From: an uncultured Sporolactobacillus sp.
GTDB taxonomy: Bacteria > Bacillota > Bacilli > Bacillales > Sporolactobacillaceae
Assembly (NCBI GenBank): GCA_900543345.1
Contig: UQRJ01000119.1
Coordinates: 1-8,154, forward strand
Reading direction: 5' to 3'
Length of the DNA stretch: 8,154 nt
Shown: positions 1 to 5,595 of the stretch, piece by piece
Layout: each line of letters starts with the position of its first letter
How positions within the stretch are numbered: position 1 is the first letter of the stretch
The notes under the pieces: model-generated
What the model was told of the DNA's origin: nothing
Seen by the model: only the letters and a program-made list of their open reading frames with translations
The model's database searches: none
Translations under genes and position numbers: made by a program

Positions 1-47
1 GAGATGTCTTAGGGTCTCGTGGGCTCGGAGATGTGTATAAGAGACAG
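1..47. other. Illumina Nextera adapter/index contamination
   Basis: This is synthetic library sequence, not genome. Positions 29-47 are the exact 19-bp Tn5 mosaic end used in tagmentation. Positions 14-47 match the complete 34-nt Nextera read-2 transposase adapter. Positions 6-13 (GTCTTAGG) sit where the 8-nt i7 index belongs and, from memory, match a Nextera XT v2 index. Positions 1-5 (GAGAT) match the end of the P7 primer. The downstream HAD gene is open right up to the junction at 47/48 and is cut there. It should be trimmed. Confidence 0.98.
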
Positions 48-259
48 ATATAGGTCCCGTTATAACTGATAAACGTGTGGATATTGAGCGCCGTTTTCAG
101 CTTGTCAAACATAAACGGTGCTCGTCCCGTCGCAATCGCCGCGATAATTCCGTTGCGTTGTAAAGCAGAAATCGCCTGCAAAGTCGATTCGGGAAGCGAC
201 TTTTTACGATCATATAACGTGCTGTCGATATCGAAAAAAACAATCTTCACATTCTTCAA
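48..259 (-). CDS. HAD superfamily hydrolase, Cof-type (IIB), N-terminal fragment
   Basis: Seventy codons of a Cof-like haloacid dehalogenase phosphatase are visible; the family is usually about 250-290 residues, so this is the N-terminal quarter to third, cut by the adapter junction. Motif I is FFDIDSTLYD at residues 8-17, with D10 the expected nucleophile and D12 the expected acid/base. Motif II is ATGR at 43-46 (T44). SYNGTY at 65-70 matches the conserved strand and turn leading into the cap region. Ser instead of the commoner Gly after DID is a tolerated variant. Such enzymes dephosphorylate small phosphorylated metabolites in the cytoplasm; the substrate cannot be told. Two adjacent TTG codons are possible starts. 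The second (259-257) is preferred because it lies 7 nt from the AGGAGGG at 267-273; the first would leave only 4 nt. Motif III, motif IV and the cap are missing. Confidence 0.88.
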
Positions 260-266
260 CAAGTGT

Positions 267-273
267 CCCTCCT
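267..273 (-). promoter_or_regulatory. Ribosome binding site of the HAD gene
   Basis: AGGAGGG on the minus strand is a near-perfect Shine-Dalgarno sequence. It lies 7 nt before the TTG at 259 and 4 nt before the TTG at 262, which favours the inner TTG as the start. Confidence 0.8.
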
Positions 274-292
274 GATCACGCCATTCTTGTTT

Positions 293-321
293 ATTATAAC
301 AGTTCTCCCGGCCGGTGCCGA
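293..321 (-). promoter_or_regulatory. Predicted sigma-A promoter of the HAD gene
   Basis: On the minus strand there is a consensus -10 TATAAT (298-293) and a weak -35 TCGGCA (321-316, 4 of 6 matches to TTGACA) with a 17-nt spacer. The spacer contains the 8-bp palindrome CCGGCCGG (308-315). Predicted transcription starts near 286 and gives a short leader of about 25 nt to the TTG start. Confidence 0.55.
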
Positions 322-385
322 CTCTGCGTATGATTTTCAACAAGCCGTCAAAACTGAGTAAAGGGAGGCGTTCGACCTGTCGGCC

Positions 386-414
386 ATGAAAAACCGTACC
401 GTTTCATATATAAT
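386..414 (+). promoter_or_regulatory. Predicted sigma-A promoter of rpoY-rnjA
   Basis: A consensus -10 TATAAT (409-414) is preceded, 17 nt upstream, by a poor -35 ATGAAA (386-391, 4 of 6 matches). Initiation would be near 421, about 30 nt before the rpoY start. The divergent HAD promoter lies about 90 bp away. I see no riboswitch or operator in between. Confidence 0.5.
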
Positions 415-451
415 AAAGAATAGAATCCTTTTTTGAGGGGAGCGGGAACAA

Positions 452-670
452 TTGGTTTATAAAGTACTTTATCAGAAATCATTGAGGGAAGTCCCGGTTC
501 GGGAAAATACGCAGGCGATGTATCTTGAGGCCAAAGACATCCGTGACGTAAGAAAAAAGCTGACGGTCAAGCCTTACAATGGGCTTAACATTGAATTCAT
601 TCAGCCGCTGACCGGTAAATTTCTCGAGTTCGAGAAAAAAACAAGCGACTACAAACTGGAGAAGATTTAA
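452..670 (+). CDS. rpoY: RNA polymerase epsilon subunit RpoY (YkzG family)
   Basis: A 72-residue protein recognisable as the small auxiliary epsilon subunit of Bacilli RNA polymerase (formerly DUF1447/YkzG). Family features seen are an N-terminal strand starting VYKVLYQ, the VPVRENTQAMYLEA segment (residues 15-28), the RDVRKKL helix (31-37), NIEFIQPL (46-53) and the FLEFEKK end (57-63). The usual length is about 70 residues, so the gene is complete. The start is TTG at 452, the only in-frame initiator that keeps the conserved N-terminus; GAGGGG at 435-440 provides an RBS with a rather long 11-nt spacer. The gene ends 4 nt before rnjA, the same pair as in B. subtilis, where RpoY copurifies with RNA polymerase. 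Its cellular role there is not fully settled; binding near the downstream DNA and phage-inhibitor mimicry have been proposed. Confidence 0.94.
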   Translation: MVYKVLYQKSLREVPVRENTQAMYLEAKDIRDVRKKLTVKPYNGLNIEFIQPLTGKFLEFEKKTSDYKLEKI

Positions 671-674
671 GCAG

Positions 675-2384
675 ATGAAATTTGTTAAAAATCATCAAAC
701 CGCCGTTTTTTCACTTGGAGGCCTGGGTGAAATCGGCAAAAACATGTACGGCGTGCAATTTCAGGACGAGATTATCGTAATCGATGCCGGGATTAAATTT
801 CCTGAAGACGATCTGCTGGGAATCGACTATGTCATCCCCGATTTCAGTTATCTTGTTAAAAATGCCGATAAAATCAAAGGTTTGTTCATTACGCACGGCC
901 ATGAAGATCATATCGGCGGCGTTCCCTATTTGCTGCGCCAGCTAAACTTACCGATTTACGCGGGGAAACTTGCGGCCGGCTTAATACGGAACAAACTGGA
1001 AGAACATAACTTGCTACGTCGGACCGTCATTCATGAGATCAAGGAAGACGATGTGATTAAGTTTCAAAAAACATCCGTCAGTTTTTTCCGGACGACGCAC
1101 AGTATTCCCGACTCGTACGGAATTGTGGTCAAAACGCCTCAAGGCAATATCGTGGAAACCGGCGACTTTAAATTTGATTTTACACCGGTCGGCGGTCAGA
1201 TTGCCAACCTGACGAAAATGGCTGAAATCGGTAAAGAAGGAGTATTGTGCCTGATGTCCGACAGCACAAACGCGGAGATTCCCGGGTTCACCATGACCGA
1301 GCGGGAAGTCGGCGAGAACATCAAAGACATCTTCCGCAAAGTGAAAAAGCGGGTCATCTTCGCAACTTTCGCCTCCAATATTCACCGGCTGCAGCAGGTC
1401 GTCGATGCGGCAATCGATACGGGGCGGAAAATCGCCGTCTTCGGCCGCAGCATGGAAGCGTCGATTGCCATCGGCGGCGATCTCGGCTACATTCAAGCGC
1501 CAAAAGATACGTTCGTCGAGCATCAGATGATTAATCACCTGCCCGACAGTCAGGTCGTTATTCTCTGCACCGGGAGTCAGGGCGAACCGATGGCCGCACT
1601 GTCGCGAATCGCAAACGGCACTCATCGGCAGATCCAGATCCAGCCGGGCGATACCGTCATTTTTTCATCGTCGCCGATTCCCGGCAACAAAGTCAGCATC
1701 AACCGAACGATTAACTTGCTGTTCCGTGCCGGAGCGGAAGTCATCCACGGCAAACTGAGTAATATCCATACCTCCGGGCACGGCGGTCAGGAAGAGGAAA
1801 AGCTGATGCTTCGGTTGCTCAAGCCGAAATTTTTCATGCCGATTCACGGAGAATACCGCATGTTGAAGAAGCATGTCGAAACGGCACACGCTTGCGGCAT
1901 TCCGTATGACCATTCGTTTATCATGAGCATCGGCGATGTTTTGGCACTCGATCAAGAGCACGCGGCCGTAACCGGCAAAGTTCCGTCCGGCTCCGTCTAT
2001 ATCGACGGCAGCGGCATCGGCGATATCGGTAACATCGTCTTGCGCGACCGACGGATCCTGTCCGAAGAGGGATTGGTGACCGTCGTTGTCAGCGTCGACT
2101 TGGAGGCACATAAGATCCTCGCTGGCCCGGATATCATTTCACGCGGGTTCGTCTACATGCGTGAGTCCGGCGATCTGATCAATGAAGCGCAAAACATGTT
2201 GTCGAGTCGGCTGCAGGAATTGATGCATCACGAAAAATTGCAACGTTCGGAACTGAAAAATACGATCAGCGACCAGCTCGGTCCGTTTTTATACGAAAAA
2301 ACAAGACGGAAACCGATGATTCTGCCGATTATTATGAACGTCAACGAGAAGAGCGGACGTCAAGTTGCGACGAAAAGCCGCTAA
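675..2384 (+). CDS. rnjA: Ribonuclease J1 (RNase J, metallo-beta-lactamase/beta-CASP)
   Basis: A 569-residue RNase J, a dual 5'-3' exoribonuclease and endoribonuclease for mRNA decay and rRNA/tRNA maturation in the cytoplasm. The catalytic set is intact: HGHEDH at 74-79 (H74, H76, D78, H79), H142 in TTHS, D164 in ETGDF, SGHGG at 367-371 and H391 in PIHGEYR. These sit at or within one residue of the numbering known for B. subtilis J1. By family knowledge, the beta-lactamase core is about 1-208 plus 366-450, the beta-CASP insert about 209-365 (including the RSMEASI segment at 258-264), and a C-terminal dimerisation domain runs from about 450 to the end. Length is slightly above the ~555 of B. 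subtilis. Assignment as J1 rather than J2 rests on the rpoY neighbour. The ATG follows the rpoY stop by 4 nt, and its GGAGAAG RBS (658-664) lies inside rpoY, implying translational coupling. A strong terminator follows. Confidence 0.97.
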   Translation: MKFVKNHQTAVFSLGGLGEIGKNMYGVQFQDEIIVIDAGIKFPEDDLLGIDYVIPDFSYLVKNADKIKGLFITHGHEDHIGGVPYLLRQLNLPIYAGKLAAGLIRNKLEEHNLLRRTVIHEIKEDDVIKFQKTSVSFFRTTHSIPDSYGIVVKTPQGNIVETGDFKFDFTPVGGQIANLTKMAEIGKEGVLCLMSDSTNAEIPGFTMTEREVGENIKDIFRKVKKRVIFATFASNIHRLQQVVDAAIDTGRKIAVFGRSMEASIAIGGDLGYIQAPKDTFVEHQMINHLPDSQVVILCTGSQGEPMAALSRIANGTHRQIQIQPGDTVIFSSSPIPGNKVSINRTINLLFRAGAEVIHGKLSNIHTSGHGGQEEEKLMLRLLKPKFFMPIHGEYRMLKKHVETAHACGIPYDHSFIMSIGDVLALDQEHAAVTGKVPSGSVYIDGSGIGDIGNIVLRDRRILSEEGLVTVVVSVDLEAHKILAGPDIISRGFVYMRESGDLINEAQNMLSSRLQELMHHEKLQRSELKNTISDQLGPFLYEKTRRKPMILPIIMNVNEKSGRQVATKSR

Positions 2385-2402
2385 CTATTTCAAGCATTGG
2401 AC

Positions 2403-2499
2403 AAGAGCAGTTCCCGGAAGATGACGTGAACCCCCAAGGTTGGATTTTCAGTGCCCAACTTTGGGGGTTCAGTTCAAGAACGGGAGCTGCTCTTTTTTT
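2403..2499 (+). terminator. Long nested-hairpin intrinsic terminator after rnjA
   Basis: The outer stem pairs 2403-2416 (AAGAGCAGTTCCCG) with 2481-2494 (CGGGAGCTGCTCTT): 14 bp with one U.G wobble. It runs directly into a U tract (2492-2499) on the plus strand, 18 nt past the rnjA stop. Its apex carries a second, even longer stem (2427-2443 with 2455-2471). On the minus strand the stem is followed by only two U residues, so intrinsic termination of the converging cydB-like transcript here is less convincing, although the structure could slow polymerase. Confidence 0.88.
2427..2471. repeat. 45-bp palindromic element inside the rnjA terminator
   Basis: A 17-bp inverted repeat, TGAACCCCCAAGGTTGG (2427-2443) with its partner CCAACTTTGGGGGTTCA (2455-2471), has one G.U wobble and an 11-nt loop (2444-2454). 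It nests within the outer terminator stem but is not needed for it. The arms resemble, from memory, the termini of some IS3/IS150-group insertion sequences of Firmicutes, both tips pointing outward, as a tiny MITE or IS remnant would have. No clear flanking target duplication is seen. The palindrome is certain; the mobile origin is a guess. Confidence 0.6.
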
Positions 2500-2506
2500 A
2501 CCCTTT

Positions 2507-3511
2507 TCAGGAAGTCATTTTCCGTACGGCGGCACCGTGAAGATTGAGCGTGAACAGCACAACCGTCAGCGAAAGCAACAGTACCGTAAAAAAAATCCAT
2601 CCGTTTACCGTCGCGGCGGCAGCGGACGGTATTCGCACATCGGGATAGATGAGATAGGGCAAATGAGAAAGGAGATAGCCGGAAAAAGCAAAAAAGTATT
2701 GCAGCATGACAAACAGAAAGGATAACCGGTACCACCGTTTTAAAAACACGAGAGCAACAGCGAAGAACAAACAGATAAGCGACAACAAAAACAGCCACCA
2801 ATGATCGAGAGCCCGATTAAAATGCGCAGGATTCTGCATCTCCAATCCCAGGAAAACAAAACCGCTGGCCAGCACCGTCGGCATGCTCCAGACTAGTGCA
2901 TGCTCACGCATGATGTCGCTCAGCGTCTCGTCATGCAGGACATGGGCAAAAGCCGTAAAGTACATCGAACCGATATAAAAGATGCTGACGAGGGTTATGC
3001 ACATGACCGACCAAAAATAGGGATTGGCCAGCAGATAAGCGACGATGGCTCCCGAGCCGCCGTTTGCCGCTGCATCGACCACGCCGCCCTCACTGACGAC
3101 CAGGGAAATACCGAGAATCGGCGGAATCAGCAGGCCAGTCATCCCGTTGCCGGCAATACAAAAACGCTGAACCCGCCGATGGCCCTGCAATAGCTGAACG
3201 ACTGCATAAAATGTCCCTTTAATTAAAATCAGAGCAACGCCCGTCAAGGCCGAAAAAGCCAGGCACTGCTGATCCGCCAGTGGAATAGCCTGCGAGAAAA
3301 CCGTCAACGCAGCAAGCAGCAAGACAAAACAGACATTGCCGATTTCCGTTACCGGTGATAAGTAATGCTGAATTAAGCTGAATGCGGTATTTTTTTTCGC
3401 AATAACTTGCCCGTAAAAATAATAATAGCCGGCTCCGAAATCAATCGAGGCCAAAATCATATAGCTGTAAATCAGTATCCATAGAAGCGCCACAATCCAA
3501 ACTGCTCTCAC
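2507..3511 (-). CDS. cydB: CydB-like subunit II of cytochrome bd-type quinol oxidase (YthB-like), no adjacent cydA
   Basis: A 334-residue polytopic membrane protein of the CydB family. Bd oxidases reduce O2 to water with quinol; subunit I (CydA) carries the haems and quinol site, and CydB is its structural partner. Family marks include SIDFGAG at 22-28 (D24 corresponds to the conserved acidic residue of the first helix), HYLSPVTEIGNV (49-60), VVSEGG (138-143), NPYFWSV (163-169), HALVWSMPT (204-212) and SHLPYLIYPDV (282-292). About eight to nine hydrophobic segments are evident, and the length is normal for the family. An ATG in the same frame at 3742 would add 77 residues, but that extension reads through the upstream terminator and promoter; the GTG at 3511 with GGGAAGGG upstream gives the family-typical N-terminus (VRAVWIVALLWILIYSYM). 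The gene stands alone: the ABC operon upstream is separated by a terminator and rnjA lies downstream on the other strand. Closer to the Bacillus YthB branch than to classical CydB, by recollection. Confidence 0.87.
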   Translation of the reverse strand: MRAVWIVALLWILIYSYMILASIDFGAGYYYFYGQVIAKKNTAFSLIQHYLSPVTEIGNVCFVLLLAALTVFSQAIPLADQQCLAFSALTGVALILIKGTFYAVVQLLQGHRRVQRFCIAGNGMTGLLIPPILGISLVVSEGGVVDAAANGGSGAIVAYLLANPYFWSVMCITLVSIFYIGSMYFTAFAHVLHDETLSDIMREHALVWSMPTVLASGFVFLGLEMQNPAHFNRALDHWWLFLLSLICLFFAVALVFLKRWYRLSFLFVMLQYFFAFSGYLLSHLPYLIYPDVRIPSAAAATVNGWIFFTVLLLSLTVVLFTLNLHGAAVRKMTS

Positions 3512-3521
3512 GGCGTACACA

Positions 3522-3529
3522 CCCTTCCC
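3522..3529 (-). promoter_or_regulatory. Ribosome binding site that sets the cydB-like GTG start
   Basis: GGGAAGGG on the minus strand, with a 10-nt gap to the GTG at 3511. An in-frame GTG at 3520-3518 abuts the motif too closely to be used. This supports the short N-terminus over the far-upstream ATG. Confidence 0.6.
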
Positions 3530-3572
3530 GCCATCGGCTGGCAGAGACTTCCGCCAGTGATACTGCAATCCT

Positions 3573-3581
3573 ATTATAGCA
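3573..3581 (-). promoter_or_regulatory. Extended -10 promoter of the cydB-like gene
   Basis: TGCTATAAT on the minus strand is a perfect extended -10 element (TGnTATAAT). No recognisable -35 lies 16-18 nt upstream; a TTGCCA is present but only 10 nt away. Predicted initiation near 3565 gives a leader of about 55 nt. Placed downstream of the exporter terminator, it makes the cydB-like gene an independent transcription unit. Confidence 0.62.
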
Positions 3582-3661
3582 AAAGCCGTGGCAATTTTTT
3601 GCCCATCCGCCGGAATAACACGTGACAACGCCAAACAACCGAGTAGAGCGGTTGCAATTGG

Positions 3662-3698
3662 AAAAAGCACCGCCGCCCTGGACGGACGGCGGTGCTTT
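3662..3698 (-). terminator. Intrinsic terminator of the ABC exporter operon
   Basis: A perfect 12-bp GC-rich stem, AAAGCACCGCCG (3664-3675) with CGGCGGTGCTTT (3687-3698), and an 11-nt loop. On the minus strand it ends in five U residues (3666-3662). On the plus strand the tail is only UUUAC, so it works mainly leftward. It lies about 65 nt beyond the stop of the exporter's second gene. Confidence 0.88.
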
Positions 3699-3765
3699 AC
3701 AAAATGAATGCGGAAAGCGATCGCGAGAAGTGCTCGACACATTTTTTCAAAGAAAAGCCCATCAC

Positions 3766-5595
3766 TTAAAACGCGCTGTCCAGCGGATTAAACTGGCTGA
3801 CCACCAGATCGAAATACTTGCCGCGGCGCTGCATCAACTGATCATGACTTCCCAGTTCGATGATTCTTCCATGGTCAAGGACAACGATCTTATCCGCATC
3901 GCGAATCGTCGATAAACGATGAGCAATAATAATCGATGTCCTGTCCTTCAACAAACGCCGCAGCGCCGATTGTATCATTAATTCCGTTTCTGTATCGATG
4001 CTGGCTGTCGCTTCGTCCAGAATCAGAATTTTTGGATCGGACAGCAAGGTTCGGGCAAAGGAGAGCATCTGCCGCTCGCCGACGGACAGAACGTTTCCAC
4101 GTTCTTCAACCTCGGTCCGATAGCCGTCGGGCAATGCTTCGATGAACTGACTCGCCCCGATGGCTTCGGCAGCATGAATGACTTCTTCATCGGTTGCTTC
4201 CGGTTTGCCGAAGCGGATATTCTCCATAATCGTCCCCGAGAAGATATAAGTCTCCTGAATCACTGTGCCGACGGCCGCTCGTAATTCACGCAGATCAATG
4301 TCGCGGACGTCGATTCCGTCGAAGGTAACCGTTCCGGCCGTCACGTCGTAAAATCGGCTGATCAGATTGGCGATCGTCGTTTTCCCTGAGCCGGTATGAC
4401 CGACTAGTGCTAACGTTTCACCGGCCGGGATATGCAAATCGATACCCTTCAGCGCCTGCGTTTTGCCACCGTCGTAACTAAATTCAACGTGGTCGAAATC
4501 AATCGTTCCGTCAATCGCAGCCATATCAACCGCGTGCGCTTTAGTCGGTACGGTCGGTTGTTCGTCAAGGCATTCGAAGATCCGTTCCGATGAAGCCATG
4601 GCCACCAGCAACTGATTATATACTTGCCCCAGCCGAGAAATCGGTCCCCAGAACATACCCAGATAGAAAGAAAAGGAGACAAACGTGCCGATTTCAATCG
4701 TCCCGTTATGGATCAAAAAGGCGCCAAACCAGATCAGGATCGCCGAGCCGATTGCATTGGAAACATCGACAAACGGACGGAACATGGCACTTTTTTGCGA
4801 CGCCTCCTGCCAAGCATCATAATTCTCCGTATTAACGCCGGTAAAATATTCGCGATTGTTTTGCTCCTGGGTAAATGCCTGTGTGACACGAATACCTTGA
4901 ATGCTTTCATTCAAGTGCGAATTCAGTTTCGCCATTTTCATCCGCACTTTCTGCCAGGACCGGCGAATGCCGCGCCGCAATTTCGTCGAGATAAAAAACA
5001 TCATCGGCACAACAATCAGCACGGCCAGAGCCAGCGGCGGGCTCAGCACAAACAGGATAACAAAAATGCCGATCAGCGTAAACACATCCATCAACGTATT
5101 AATGACGCCGTTCGTAAATAGATCCTGCATGGAATTGACGTCGTTAATGATCCGAACCAGAATTGATCCGGCAGAATGCGAATCGAAAAAACGGTGCGAT
5201 AAGAATTGAACATGGTTGAACAGTTCTTTGCGCAGATCATAGATAACATATTGGCCGAGTTCATTGGTCGTCTTAATGCGATACCAATTGCTGGCATATG
5301 CCAAAATATAAAGACCCGCCGTCACGGCGACCAGCCAATACAGCATAGCAAAGTTTTTCACGGCGATCGCTTTATCAAAAGCGTAAACACCGACGATAAT
5401 CGGTACGATCAACCCGACTGCCATCGAAACGACCATCGCCGCGATCGCCTGCGGCAGCAGCGTCTTTGCATAGGGGCGGAGATAGTTGAGCAGGCGCAAG
5501 AGTTGTGGCCAGTTAAATGGTTTCTCAATCACACGGTCGGGCGGATAATAAAAGCGATCCCTCAACGAATGTTTGCTCAGTGTTGATTCGGACAT
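3766..5595 (-). CDS. ABC exporter half-transporter, catalytic-site subunit (YfiC/BmrD-like)
   Basis: A 609-residue fused membrane-ATPase half-transporter. Residues about 45-345 hold the six-helix exporter domain; the ATPase domain follows, with Walker A GHTGSGKT (399-406), Q-loop Q447, signature LSVGE (503-507), Walker B ILILDE (523-528, catalytic E528) and switch H559. It has the catalytic glutamate, but its signature departs from LSGGQ. In a heterodimer, its Walker motifs would pair with the good signature of the neighbouring subunit to form the hydrolytic site. A charged, non-hydrophobic N-terminal extension of about 40 residues precedes the first helix. The ATG at 5595 has a strong GGGGGAGG RBS (5603-5610, spacer 7), and the frame overlaps the upstream gene by 19 bp, so the two are probably made together. 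Relatives export drugs or lipophilic compounds; the substrate is unknown. Confidence 0.92.
   Translation of the reverse strand: MSESTLSKHSLRDRFYYPPDRVIEKPFNWPQLLRLLNYLRPYAKTLLPQAIAAMVVSMAVGLIVPIIVGVYAFDKAIAVKNFAMLYWLVAVTAGLYILAYASNWYRIKTTNELGQYVIYDLRKELFNHVQFLSHRFFDSHSAGSILVRIINDVNSMQDLFTNGVINTLMDVFTLIGIFVILFVLSPPLALAVLIVVPMMFFISTKLRRGIRRSWQKVRMKMAKLNSHLNESIQGIRVTQAFTQEQNNREYFTGVNTENYDAWQEASQKSAMFRPFVDVSNAIGSAILIWFGAFLIHNGTIEIGTFVSFSFYLGMFWGPISRLGQVYNQLLVAMASSERIFECLDEQPTVPTKAHAVDMAAIDGTIDFDHVEFSYDGGKTQALKGIDLHIPAGETLALVGHTGSGKTTIANLISRFYDVTAGTVTFDGIDVRDIDLRELRAAVGTVIQETYIFSGTIMENIRFGKPEATDEEVIHAAEAIGASQFIEALPDGYRTEVEERGNVLSVGERQMLSFARTLLSDPKILILDEATASIDTETELMIQSALRRLLKDRTSIIIAHRLSTIRDADKIVVLDHGRIIELGSHDQLMQRRGKYFDLVVSQFNPLDSAF

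Noticed and set aside
29..47. Tn5 mosaic end as evidence of a genuine Tn5/IS50 insertion.
   Set aside because: It is joined to the full Nextera read-2 adapter and an index-length block, with no IS50 sequence; it is library adapter.
1014..1625. 203-codon minus-strand open frame within rnjA.
   Set aside because: It is antisense to the conserved catalytic and beta-CASP part of RNase J; composition and lack of family features mark it as a shadow frame.
2403..2499. Bidirectional terminator serving both rnjA and the cydB-like gene.
   Set aside because: The U tract exists only on the plus strand; on the minus strand the stem is followed by UU then GUCC, so efficient leftward termination is not supported by sequence alone.
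2426..2725. 99-codon plus-strand open frame after rnjA.
   Set aside because: It starts within the rnjA terminator palindrome and runs antisense into the end of the cydB-like gene; no RBS or family similarity.
3512..3742. N-terminal extension of the cydB-like frame to an ATG at 3742 (77 more residues).
   Set aside because: The extension reads through the exporter terminator stem (3664-3698) and the extended -10 promoter (3573-3581), lacks family similarity, and places extra residues before the conserved first helix.
4624..5121. 165-codon plus-strand open frame inside the second exporter gene.
   Set aside because: It is antisense to a confidently assigned membrane domain, His/Arg/Gln-rich, with no recognisable motif or RBS context.
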